Positions 7,198 through 13,618 of a stretch of 17,558 nt of DNA are shown here, in pieces. The notes under the pieces are model-generated. The model was not told where the DNA came from, made no database searches, and saw nothing but the letters and a program-made list of their open reading frames with translations. The translations under genes were made by a program, and so were the position numbers. Where the stretch lies: NCBI GenBank assembly GCA_964504645.1, contig CAZDGB010000143.1:1-17558 (forward strand). Reading direction: 5' to 3'. How positions within the stretch are numbered: the first letter of the stretch is position 1; each line of letters begins with the position of its first letter. Source of the stretch: CAZDGB01 sp964504645. Lineage in GTDB: Bacteria; Planctomycetota; Planctomycetia; Planctomycetales; Planctomycetaceae.

Positions 7198-7835
7198 CAC
7201 GCCTTCTCCGCCACGAATAGCGTCAGGGTGCCCAACAAATACGGTTTTTGCGTGACGAGCCGATAACCGGCCTGCCGTAGTTTGCCGTCGAAGTCTTTCA
7301 AGGCATGCGTCGTGTTCTGGGTCAGAAGGAAGGTGATCGCCGCCAACGGCCAGCGGATCAGAGCGGCGGCCATTCGATGCCCAAGGCCAGCGGGCCGCAC
7401 TTCATCGGCCACGACCAACTTGCCGCCCGGCTTCAATAGCTCCGTCGCCGCCCGAAGCACGAACATCAACTCATCTTCCGATAGCTCGCTAAACGCGAGC
7501 GTCGATACGATGCGATCAAAGCGGCCTGCCCCGAGCTTTTCGATTTCCGTGACTGTCATGTGGAAAAGCTCTGCTTCCGGGGCCGCTTGCCGCGCCACCG
7601 CCAGCATCGGCTCTGAAATATCGATGCCGGTCACGCTGGCCCCGCGTGCCATCATCGCCGCCGCAAGCGTTCCCGCCCCGCAACCGATCTCCAGCACGAC
7701 ATGACCGGGTTCAACCCAAGCGTCCGCGATCTCGCGTTTGACCTCGTCGATTCGCCCGAGTGTCAGGAGCCGCATTCCCCGGTCATACTTCGCCGGTGTC
7801 TGCTCCAAGAGTTTCATGTAGACGAGTGTTGACAT
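7197..7835 (-). CDS. cpaM: SAM-dependent class I methyltransferase, corrinoid-protein-associated (CpaM-like)
   Basis: The product has 212 residues and a Rossmann-fold SAM methyltransferase core: motif I VLEIGCGAG (around residue 48), GIDISEPML as motif II with the acidic ribose-binding residue, an IVSTLAFSEL segment in the motif IV region, and LLKPGGKLVVADE as the post-motif strand. It lacks the cysteine pairs of arsenite methyltransferase ArsM. Position directly before, and translationally coupled to, an HgcAB-like fusion gene is the known setting of the CpaM family, so it probably methylates the corrinoid cofactor or the same substrate as its partner. The start at 7835 is chosen for a textbook SD (GGAGGAAACA-ATG); a longer frame to 7886 has no such site. 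Its 5' end overlaps the upstream gene by 53 bp. The fold is certain; the CpaM label rests on context. Confidence 0.85.
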   Translation of the reverse strand: MSTLVYMKLLEQTPAKYDRGMRLLTLGRIDEVKREIADAWVEPGHVVLEIGCGAGTLAAAMMARGASVTGIDISEPMLAVARQAAPEAELFHMTVTEIEKLGAGRFDRIVSTLAFSELSEDELMFVLRAATELLKPGGKLVVADEVRPAGLGHRMAAALIRWPLAAITFLLTQNTTHALKDFDGKLRQAGYRLVTQKPYLLGTLTLFVAEKA

Positions 7836-8304
7836 TGTTTCCTCCAGGTACTTTGCAGACGCCCTTGACCAACCAAACGTAGCCAACGGCGATGGATAAC
7901 AGCGTGATGGCGAAAGTCAGCGGCTTCGTCACGCCCAGAAAGTTCGGCCCCAGCAGACCGAGGTATAGAGGTAGCATCGGGGAGCCACAGCAGCCGGTGA
8001 GGAAGCAGACACTGGCCGCCAGAATACCGCTAAGCGTCAGCCCGCCAGCCGACGCCGCCAGAGACGCGCGACGCATTATGAGCATCCGACCAAAACACCA
8101 AACGGCGAACGCCCCTGCCAGGCCGTAAGAAAGGCCAAGCCAATAGTTGCCATGCTCTAAGTAATGATCGATCCGCGACGCCTCCGGCACATCGAATTCA
8201 TAGGCCGCCCATTGCCCTCCCGCTTTCACCGCCGAGCTACTGGTGGTGTAGCCGAAGTGCCCGAGCAGGATGCCGGCAAAGACGACCAAGGCAAGCCACC
8301 TCAT
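7783..8304 (-). CDS. Four-helix membrane protein with a Cys-Cys motif, MerT-like in pattern
   Basis: The 173-residue protein has about four hydrophobic segments: residues 2-20, 52-75, 83-118 and 125-147. The third contains ASVCFLTGCCGSPMLPLYLG, a cysteine pair followed by a proline inside a membrane helix. The mercury transporter MerT carries a similar Cys-Cys-x-x-Pro arrangement in its first helix, but overall homology cannot be shown by eye. The periplasmic loop between helices 1 and 2 is acidic. It overlaps the gene before it by 4 nt (ATGA) and the methyltransferase after it by 53 bp, so it is an integral operon member. A role in moving a thiol-seeking metal or in holding the complex at the membrane would fit. 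It is a real gene of unknown function. Confidence 0.78.
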   Translation of the reverse strand: MRWLALVVFAGILLGHFGYTTSSSAVKAGGQWAAYEFDVPEASRIDHYLEHGNYWLGLSYGLAGAFAVWCFGRMLIMRRASLAASAGGLTLSGILAASVCFLTGCCGSPMLPLYLGLLGPNFLGVTKPLTFAITLLSIAVGYVWLVKGVCKVPGGNNVNTRLHETLGADTGEV

Positions 8305-8726
8305 TCGATCACCTCCAGTTTCTCGGCCTCGAACACCAGACCCTTTTCGCCTTTCACCACCCGGCCCTTCATCTGCACCGAGGTTTCCGGCTTAGGGATT
8401 TCGCCGTCGTATTGGACCGGCAAGTAATGCTTGGCACAGTCAAGTTCGTGGCACTTCTTGAACTCGCGGTAATCAATCGCGGCGAAAACGCCCTGAGATT
8501 TGCTCAGGCGGGCGACGGTTGCCTGGAGGACGATTTCGCCCGTGAAGCTCTCAGGTTTGTCTGCCAGATCATCAACATCCACGGTCGCCGCCGCTGTCGC
8601 TTCTCGCTCGGCGACGGGAGTTTCGCGTGTTTCGCCCGTTGCCCCGGCGTAGCTCAGGAACGCATAGGCAATTCCGGCAACAACCACGAGTCCGGCCACT
8701 GAAACGGCGATTATTCCGCTTTTCAC
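8301..8726 (-). CDS. Membrane-anchored periplasmic OB-fold-like protein
   Basis: The 141-residue protein has one N-terminal membrane anchor (GIIAVSVAGLVVVAGIAYAF), an Ala/Thr/Glu-rich linker, and a beta-rich domain of about 85 residues from LADKPESFTG to the end. The domain's strands (EIVLQATVARL, GVFAAIDY, LPVQYDG, SVQMKGRVV, LVFEAEKLEVI) resemble an OB fold such as CcmE. Two cysteines in KKCHELDCAKH could bind a metal or form a disulfide. The start is GTG at 8726: it overlaps the arsR stop (GTGA) and has AAAGGA upstream. Reading further upstream would only extend into the arsR gene. Its 3' end overlaps the next gene by ATGA. Probably an accessory factor delivering or shielding a cofactor or metal; this is inference. 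Confidence 0.75.
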   Translation of the reverse strand: MKSGIIAVSVAGLVVVAGIAYAFLSYAGATGETRETPVAEREATAAATVDVDDLADKPESFTGEIVLQATVARLSKSQGVFAAIDYREFKKCHELDCAKHYLPVQYDGEIPKPETSVQMKGRVVKGEKGLVFEAEKLEVIE

Positions 8727-9136
8727 GATGTAGTCCTTTCGGCTTGAGCAGCCTCGACAGCCCGCGATCTGGCATCTTCCGCAAGACACCATCCTTTATC
8801 GAGGAGTGAGGTTACGCAGGGGTCAACGATTCGATAATGGATTTGCAGGCCATCGCGTCGCGCCGCCACAATGCCCCGATCAGAAAGGCGCTGTAGCTGG
8901 TTTGACACCGCCTGCGCCTTCATGCCCAAGGCGTTGGCAATATCGGTCACACACAATTCTCCGGCCCGCACAAGGACATGGAGCATGCGAAGCCGGGTTG
9001 CGTTGGCCAGTGTCTTGAAGGTCTCTTCGAGTTCGTGAGCCTGAAAGTCCGAGAGCAGCGGGCGGTTTGCCAACTCGGGCTTCGGTGGGCAGCAGGATTC
9101 TTGGTTTTCGGTTGCATGGCGTTCTCCTGAATTCAA
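8723..9136 (-). CDS. ArsR/SmtB-family metal-sensing repressor; start region probably frameshifted
   Basis: The body is a clear ArsR/SmtB winged helix: LEETFKTLANATRLRMLHVL, then ELCVTDIANALGMKAQAVSNQLQRL (recognition helix), then GIVAARRDGLQIHYRI (wing). Possible metal ligands are the Cys in ELCVTD, the CC pair in ESCCPPKP, and Cys in DPCVTS and KGWC near the C-terminus. Such repressors leave DNA when thiophilic metals or metalloids bind. It is the first gene of the cluster and its stop overlaps the next start. Start problem: the open frame begins at a TTG (9136) lying at the predicted transcription start with no SD, while a perfect AGGAG-6 nt-ATG (9117) is in another frame. One extra G near 9100 would give MQPKTK joined to ESCC. 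So either the gene is frameshifted, the sequence has an error, or the TTG is used leaderless. The family call is secure. Confidence 0.88.
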   Translation of the reverse strand: MNSGERHATENQESCCPPKPELANRPLLSDFQAHELEETFKTLANATRLRMLHVLVRAGELCVTDIANALGMKAQAVSNQLQRLSDRGIVAARRDGLQIHYRIVDPCVTSLLDKGWCLAEDARSRAVEAAQAERTTS

Positions 9137-9144
9137 CTATTCCA

Positions 9145-9173
9145 TTATTACACGGCACTGTGTGATACTGCAA
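9145..9173 (-). promoter_or_regulatory. Promoter with ArsR-type operator in the -35/-10 spacer
   Basis: On the minus strand a -35 TTGCAG (9168-9173) and a -10 TAATAA (9145-9150) are 17 bp apart. Filling the spacer is an imperfect inverted repeat, TATCACAC - 6 nt - GTGTAATA (9146-9167, 7 of 8 bases paired). This is where ArsR/SmtB proteins classically bind. It would make the whole 9117-5451 cluster self-regulated by its own ArsR. Transcription should start near 9138. Confidence 0.65.
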
Positions 9174-9363
9174 GGGGAGTCTGGCCGAAATGACAAAATT
9201 TCACCGTCGACGTGATCGCTGGTAGAGATTGGGGGGCCTACATCGCCACTGAAGGGATGAGAACGACGGGCCCGCCAATGGTGCGTTCCCGTTCGCTGAC
9301 AAAGTGTCAGCACCCGGGACCGGGGATCGCGACTTCCTTGCGCGTGTGGGTTCGGACGCAAGG

Positions 9364-9486
9364 TCATTCCGTAAAGGGCTTTCCGCCCTCAATCCGCCCC
9401 CGCAGCCCGGCTTCCCAGCCCCGAATGTCAGCCAGAAAAAGTTCAATAGCCGTCTTGTCGCCCCGACTCCCCTGAAAGCCCTTCGA
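9364..9486 (-). pseudogene. Possible C-terminal remnant of a lost gene
   Basis: A minus-strand frame reads GDKTAIELFLADIRGWEAGL followed by RGRIEGGKPFTE and a stop. It has balanced, protein-like composition with amphipathic helices, unlike the other open frames in this spacer. There is no start codon and the frame closes after about 40 codons upstream, inside the 9474-9507 hairpin. It may be the tail of a decayed gene. Parent family not recognised. Confidence 0.3.
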
Positions 9487-9507
9487 CGCTCTCGCCGAAG
9501 GGCTTTC
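9474..9507 (+). terminator. Hairpin, possible Rho-independent terminator
   Basis: A 12-bp perfect stem with a 10-nt loop is followed on the plus strand by TCATTTTG, only a weak U-run. No plus-strand gene ends just before it, so what it terminates is unclear. Confidence 0.4.
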
Positions 9508-9629
9508 TCATTTTGTAGCAGAGAGTTGGGTCATCTCGAGGCGCTTGGAACAGACGAATTCCAGCGTTTTGTTCAGACTGAACTTCGCCGGGCGGCTCGC
9601 TTCCGGCGAGCAATAGCGAGGAGAGCCGC

Positions 9630-10520
9630 ATGAAATTCGGTCAAGTCGATGATCCAGGCAAGATTGATTTCACGATCCCGCCAGACCATCCAGACACTGC
9701 CAAGGCGCTGAAGCCAACATCAAAATCCAAAGGCACGGATGTCTATGTCGGGTGTGCCAAATGGAACAAGAAGGACCTCAAGAATTTTTATCCGAAAGGA
9801 GTGAAGGACGAACTCGCGTACTATTCGACGCAGTTCAACTGCATCGAGTTGAATGCGACTTTTTACCGCTTATTCCCCCCGGACACATTCGACAGCTGGT
9901 ATGCGACGGTGCCGGAGAATTTCCGGTTCTTTCCCAAACTCGAACAAACGATCTCGCACTTCCAGCGGCTGAAGGAGGTCAAAGAGATTGTCGAAAACAA
10001 CGTCGCAAACATGCTGCACCTGCGTGAAAAGCTGGAAATGCCGTTTCTGCAGTTGCACGATAATTTCAAGCCGAAGGATTTCGATCGCGTGGTAGCGTTT
10101 GCCGAAAACTGGACGTATGAAATTCCGCTGGCAATCGAGTTTCGCCACACAGACTGGTACAACGACGCGACCGTTTCGAGCAAACTTTACGATCTGCTTG
10201 GACAGCGCGGCATCACGAATGTCCTGGTCGATACGGCGGGTCGCCGCGACCTGATGCACATGCGTTTGACGACCCCGACGGCGTTCGTTCGCTGGGTCGG
10301 CGCGAACGAGCCCCAATTGGATCGTGCGCGCCTCGCTGAGTGGGTCGAACGAATTTCTCAGTGGAAAAAAGCCGGTTTGCAGAAGCTCTTTTTCTTCGTT
10401 CACCAAAACGAGGAGCAGGAATCCCCCGCCCTCGCCGCGTATTTCATCGAGCGGCTCAACAAAAAGATCGGCACAGCCCTGTCAATCCCCAAGACTCTTG
10501 AAGCCAAAGGGCTTTCTTGA
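9630..10520 (+). CDS. DUF72 (YecE-like) TIM-barrel-type protein
   Basis: The product has 296 residues. It carries the DUF72 landmarks: VYVGCAKWNKKDLKNFYP near residue 38 (the family's G-C/T-x-x-W...Y/F-P opening), LAYYSTQFNCIELNATFYRL, ENFRFFPKLEQTISH, LQLHDNF, the strand AIEFRHTDWY, and LFFFVHQNEEQESPALA at the end. The family is widespread, adopts a TIM-barrel-like fold related to xylose-isomerase-type enzymes, and has no firmly assigned reaction. Length is slightly above the usual 240-280 because of an N-terminal extension of about 30 residues. The start at 9630 has AGGAG at good distance. It converges with the DUF1398 gene; their stops are only 6 bp apart and share a hairpin. Confidence 0.9.
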   Translation: MKFGQVDDPGKIDFTIPPDHPDTAKALKPTSKSKGTDVYVGCAKWNKKDLKNFYPKGVKDELAYYSTQFNCIELNATFYRLFPPDTFDSWYATVPENFRFFPKLEQTISHFQRLKEVKEIVENNVANMLHLREKLEMPFLQLHDNFKPKDFDRVVAFAENWTYEIPLAIEFRHTDWYNDATVSSKLYDLLGQRGITNVLVDTAGRRDLMHMRLTTPTAFVRWVGANEPQLDRARLAEWVERISQWKKAGLQKLFFFVHQNEEQESPALAAYFIERLNKKIGTALSIPKTLEAKGLS

Positions 10521-10527
10521 GGAGTCT
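10492..10527. terminator. Shared hairpin between convergent genes
   Basis: AGACTC (10492-10497) pairs with GAGTCT (10522-10527), and inside it GAAGCC (10500-10505) pairs with GGCTTTC (10510-10516, one bulge). The hairpin overlaps the 3' end of the DUF72 gene and reaches the stop of the opposing DUF1398 gene. A bidirectional terminator is plausible. Confidence 0.45.
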
Positions 10528-10949
10528 CAGTTTGTGGCCGTGTCGATCGGCGCCGGCGGGAAATGCTCCGCGTGGCTCTCCCCGTTGCGGCCGAAATAGA
10601 GGACTCGGCGGCCCGTGATCTGCACGAAATACCCCACGCAGCCGGCAGTCGTCGTCTTGTGGATGAAGTCGAGATAGGTGTGCTCGTTTCGCTGGCTCTG
10701 CCGCACGGCAGCTTCCACGGCAGTTGGTGAAAACTCGGCGGCAATGGTGTGAGACGAATGGGGCGTGGCGACAACCAGTGAATCGCCGTCCGGCAAGTAG
10801 TAGGTGATTTCCTGGCGGCTGTAGTCTGCGTGGTACCGCTCGACGCCGATCTGAGCGAGCCGCGCGACGATTTCCGGAAAGGTCAATTCCCCGATCAGCG
10901 CCGCGCGGGCGCAGCTTTCCATCACCTGAGTTTGCTCTGCGTTCATCAT
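10527..10949 (-). CDS. DUF1398 family protein (YbcV-like)
   Basis: The 140-residue protein matches the DUF1398 pattern: an N-terminal helix, LTFPEIVARLAQIGVERYHADYSRQEITYY, a loop with DGDSLVV, then AEFSPTAVEAAVRQSQRNEHTYLDF and a C-terminal GCVGYFVQITGRRVLYFGRNGESHAEHFP. The function of this small cytosolic family is unknown. Two adjacent ATGs (10949 and 10946) are possible; AAGGA upstream fits the second slightly better. It lies 27 bp after the MarR gene on the same strand and is probably co-transcribed and controlled by it. Confidence 0.85.
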   Translation of the reverse strand: MMNAEQTQVMESCARAALIGELTFPEIVARLAQIGVERYHADYSRQEITYYLPDGDSLVVATPHSSHTIAAEFSPTAVEAAVRQSQRNEHTYLDFIHKTTTAGCVGYFVQITGRRVLYFGRNGESHAEHFPPAPIDTATN

Positions 10950-10976
10950 TTTTCCTTGGCGGTTTTGAGGCCGGAT

Positions 10977-11429
10977 TCAATCGACCGGCATGTTTCTCCA
11001 TCCGTGTCGGCGCACAATGTCCTGGAGACAACCGATGAGCCGGGCTCTCTCCGACGGCTGCAGATGGCCGAAGAATTCGCGATCGTTTTTGTCGGCAAGT
11101 CGGGCCAGGACCGGCACGAGCTTTTTTCCCGCCGTCGTGAGTTTCACAGACTGATAGCGCCGGTCGCCGTCTGCAGACGACCGCACGGCCAGCGATTTAC
11201 GGCAGAGCCGCTCGATCAGCTTGGAAACGGCCCCGCGCGTCAGGCCGATTTTCTCCGCCAAGTGGCTGGGATGCGCCGCTCCAGCGTCTAACATTTCCCG
11301 CAGCAGAACCCATTCCGCGACCGTGACGCCGTTCGCTTCGACCTTGCGGGCAAAGGCCTGCGAGACGTGGTTGGAGACGTACCGCAGCCAGTAACCCGCA
11401 TGATCTTCCAGAGCGCTCGTCGATGTCAT
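10977..11429 (-). CDS. MarR-family transcriptional regulator
   Basis: This 150-residue winged-helix regulator has the MarR layout: N-terminal dimer helix (GYWLRYVSNHVSQAFARKVE), helix pair with VTVAEWVLLREML, the helix-turn-helix HPSHLAEKIGLTRGAVSKLIERL, the wing RSSADGDRRYQSVKLTTAGKKL with the conserved D-x-R motif, and C-terminal dimer helices. MarR proteins repress their own operon and respond to phenolic, oxidative or other small signals. The ATG at 11429 is preceded by GGCGGAAA. Directly upstream lie a good promoter and a perfect 16-bp palindrome, so autoregulation together with the following DUF1398 gene is likely. Confidence 0.92.
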   Translation of the reverse strand: MTSTSALEDHAGYWLRYVSNHVSQAFARKVEANGVTVAEWVLLREMLDAGAAHPSHLAEKIGLTRGAVSKLIERLCRKSLAVRSSADGDRRYQSVKLTTAGKKLVPVLARLADKNDREFFGHLQPSERARLIGCLQDIVRRHGWRNMPVD

Positions 11430-11444
11430 CGTTTCCGCCCCAAC

Positions 11445-11486
11445 AGTTTCCTAGGAAACTATAGCGGCGAGTCGAAGTGCGGTCAA
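11445..11486 (-). promoter_or_regulatory. MarR promoter with perfect palindromic operator
   Basis: Minus strand: -35 TTGACC (11481-11486), 17-bp spacer, -10 TATAGT (11458-11463). The perfect palindrome AGTTTCCTAGGAAACT (11445-11460) overlaps the downstream half of the -10 and the predicted transcription start, so a bound dimer would block RNA polymerase. It is the obvious operator for the adjacent MarR protein. Confidence 0.7.
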
Positions 11487-11545
11487 TCAGAAAAACCAAC
11501 GAAAGAAGACCCGAGCGACGCCAGGTGTCCGCGGATCTCGCAGAC

Positions 11546-11953
11546 TCACGTCGCGCGGGATCTTTCCTGCGCGATCGCCGCGTCGCGTTCCGCATTCAGG
11601 CGGTTGACGAACTCGTTCGCCGGCCGGATTTCGAACGGGCCCATTTTCACGCCGGGATGTTTCGACATCAGTGCGATGGCGTGATTCAAATCGCGAGCTT
11701 CCAGCAGCAGGATGCCGCCCAGATATTCCTTGGTTTCCGCATACGGGCCGTCGGTAACGTCGACTTCGCCATCTTTCATCCGCAGCGTGACGGCTTTGCT
11801 GGCGAAGTCGAGCGCTTCGCCGCCGACGAAATGGCCGCCGCGCCGCAATTCGTCATCGTAGGCGAAGCACTCTTCCATCGTGCGGCGCCCGTCTTCCTGC
11901 AAAATTTCCGCGCACTTCGCCTCATCGATGTAGCCCAAACAGACAAATTTCAT
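11546..11953 (-). CDS. YCII-related (DGPF) domain protein
   Basis: The product has 135 residues and starts MKFVCLGYIDEAKCAEI. The family signature DGPYAETKEYLGG (residues about 69-81) is clear, followed by ILLLEARDLNHAIALMSKHP, the usual strand-helix unit of the ferredoxin-like YCII fold. Such proteins are small, often dimeric, and found next to ECF sigma factors or other DUF genes; the reaction is unknown, though related YciI-type enzymes use a His-Asp pair. I chose the ATG at 11953, with CAGGAG upstream, over the longer frame at 12001, whose extra 16 residues look unstructured. Downstream, 116 bp separate it from the MarR start, with MarR's promoter in between. Confidence 0.9.
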   Translation of the reverse strand: MKFVCLGYIDEAKCAEILQEDGRRTMEECFAYDDELRRGGHFVGGEALDFASKAVTLRMKDGEVDVTDGPYAETKEYLGGILLLEARDLNHAIALMSKHPGVKMGPFEIRPANEFVNRLNAERDAAIAQERSRAT

Positions 11954-12095
11954 TCGAACGCTCCTGGGATGACTATCTTGCGAGACCGACTCGACCTGCA
12001 CCGGCCGAACGCTTTGCCAATAGTCGAACGGGCCGGGCCGAAATCGACACGCTGGACAAAATTTGTTGAAAATCGGCGGGATCTCGCGCCGACAC

Positions 12096-12932
12096 TCAAT
12101 CGTTCTTCTTCCGCGCGCGGGCAGGCCGCACGGCCGTATTCAGCGCCACGGCGGCGAGAAACAGCTCTTTCAGCGCCTTCTCGGGGATCTTGTCGCCTTC
12201 CTGGAAGTCGATGGCCCGCCGCGTATTGCCTTCGAGACTCGAATTGAAGAGCCCGGCCGGGTCCGGCAGCGAGGCCCCTTTCGCGAACGTCACTTTCACC
12301 TTGTCTTTGTACGTCTCGCCAGTGCAGAGAATTCCGCTATGCGACCAGACCGGCACCCCCGCCGGATTGGAGGGCTTTCGCCATTTCACTTCCTCGACAG
12401 CTTCGGGATCTGCTTGCTGGATGAGCTGGCGAATGCGGGCCAGGGTTTGCATTCGCCAGTCGGCTGGGGATGCTTCGCTTTTTGCTTTCTTTGGGCGACT
12501 CGTGCTTTTCTTCATGCCTGATGCCACTGGGGTCATCAATTTCAATCGCTCGAGTCTCCCCTTGCGCTTCACGATGTTCTTGTAATCCCACTGGATCTCG
12601 ATCGACTTCTCCAGCCACCGCTGGAGATCCTTCGCCGCGATCTGATCAACCGTGGTGTAACGGGCTTCGGCGGCTTGAAAACTGCCTTCGGGCGCCAGGC
12701 CCGGCTCGTCGAAAGACTGGCCGCTCCAGAACAGAAGGCGGATGCAGTCTTTGAGCTTGCTGTAGCCGGCAATTGGATTTCCGTCGAGGAACCACACGGG
12801 GTGCGCGTGCCAGATCTTGCTTTCCGCGCCCGGCAGATGCCGATCGATGGCCTTGGCGAGGGCGGCGCAGATCCGCTTGTCGCCGGCCGATTGGGCTGCG
12901 TTGTATGCCTGGATGTCCTTGGGGATCGGCAT
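12096..12932 (-). CDS. Tandem DUF1801 fusion protein
   Basis: The 278-residue protein contains two DUF1801 (YdhG-like) domains in one chain. The first (residues about 15-120) has SKIWHAHPVWFLDGNPIAGY, RLLFWSGQSF and a C-terminal helix with DLQRWLEKSIEIQW. The second (about 160-265) has VEEVKWRKPSNPAGVPVWSH, CTGETYKDKVKVTFAKGASL and KIPEKALKELFLAAVALN. A Lys/Ser/Arg-rich linker (KKSTSRPKKAKSEAS) joins them and the tail is basic. DUF1801 proteins have an SufE/iron-chaperone-like fold and no settled role. Most relatives are single-domain, so the fusion is notable. Start at 12932 with AAGGA upstream. It follows another DUF1801 gene by 72 bp on the same strand. Confidence 0.85.
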   Translation of the reverse strand: MPIPKDIQAYNAAQSAGDKRICAALAKAIDRHLPGAESKIWHAHPVWFLDGNPIAGYSKLKDCIRLLFWSGQSFDEPGLAPEGSFQAAEARYTTVDQIAAKDLQRWLEKSIEIQWDYKNIVKRKGRLERLKLMTPVASGMKKSTSRPKKAKSEASPADWRMQTLARIRQLIQQADPEAVEEVKWRKPSNPAGVPVWSHSGILCTGETYKDKVKVTFAKGASLPDPAGLFNSSLEGNTRRAIDFQEGDKIPEKALKELFLAAVALNTAVRPARARKKND

Positions 12933-13004
12933 GCAATCATTCCTTCAATGAGCGGTGGAGCAGATGTTGGCGATGCGAAAGGATGGTGCCTCGTACTCGT
13001 CTGC

Positions 13005-13511
13005 TCACATCTTCTCACCCGGCAATTGGCTGGCTTGCCGCACCCAATCGACGAACTGATCCTCATCCAGCGATTCGTCCTCGCGAATGTCGAGGTAACG
13101 CACTTCCTTCTGCTTCGATTCGCCCGGCGGGCGCGGGCGGAGCGACGCTCCTTTAAAGAAGGCCACCTTGATGTACTTCGTGAAGCAGTGAATGCCGAGG
13201 AACCAGGTTTGGCCGTCGAGGCCGTAGAGGGGCGAGTTCCATTTGACGGCTTTGGACACGTCGGGGACGGTGCGCGTGATGAGGGCGTCGAGGCGCTTCC
13301 CGACGCCGCATTTCCAGCCGGGCATCGCCGCGAGGTAGGCCTGCACCGGAGCATCGCCGTGGCCCTTGGCGATCTGCGGGTTGCCGCCGGAGAGGAGTTT
13401 CACCGGCTGACCGGCTTTGGTTTTAGCCTTCGCGCCGGACTTCGCCGGAGATTTGGATTTGGCGGCCTTCTTAATGGCGTTGCCCGACTTTTTGGGAGGT
13501 TTAGCAGCCAT
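13005..13511 (-). CDS. DUF1801 protein with Lys/Ala-rich N-terminal tail
   Basis: The product has 168 residues. The first 40 are almost only Lys, Ala, Ser, Pro and Gly (KSGNAIKKAAKSKSPAKS), like histone H1-type tails. From about residue 50 there is a DUF1801 domain: VQAYLAAMPGWKCGVGKRLDALI, VPDVSKAVKWNSPLYGLDG, WFLGIHCFTKYIKVAFFKGASL, YLDIREDESLDEDQFVDWVRQAS. The basic tail suggests nucleic-acid or chromosome association, but that is inference. The ATG at 13511 has GGAG 8 nt upstream. It is first in a same-strand pair with the tandem DUF1801 gene and diverges from the aldo/keto reductase gene. Confidence 0.85.
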   Translation of the reverse strand: MAAKPPKKSGNAIKKAAKSKSPAKSGAKAKTKAGQPVKLLSGGNPQIAKGHGDAPVQAYLAAMPGWKCGVGKRLDALITRTVPDVSKAVKWNSPLYGLDGQTWFLGIHCFTKYIKVAFFKGASLRPRPPGESKQKEVRYLDIREDESLDEDQFVDWVRQASQLPGEKM

Positions 13512-13618
13512 GGGGTTTACTCCGATGCGGCCGGTGCGGACTTCGGAATCGTTGCGAAAGGAGCGTCAGCATAGCCAATGATGGAAAACCTGACGACGCA
13601 GTGCGATCATGATTTCTC

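Larger units (their letters stand above)
9174..9629. other. Gene-free stretch with hairpin, palindrome and a possible gene remnant
   Basis: No intact gene is seen. A strong hairpin GAAAGCCCTTCG-10 nt-CGAAGGGCTTTC lies at 9474-9507. A perfect palindrome GTTCAG-A-CTGAAC lies at 9571-9583, about 45 bp before the DUF72 start, and may be an operator. A start-less minus-strand frame ending at 9364 looks protein-like and is listed separately. Confidence 0.5.

Noticed and set aside
7197..7835. Arsenite methyltransferase ArsM
   Set aside because: The ArsR neighbour suggested it, but the protein lacks the ArsM cysteine pairs and is much shorter.
12569..13354. A 261-codon minus-strand frame rich in Ser, Arg and Pro
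   Set aside because: It is a shadow in another frame of the two DUF1801 genes.
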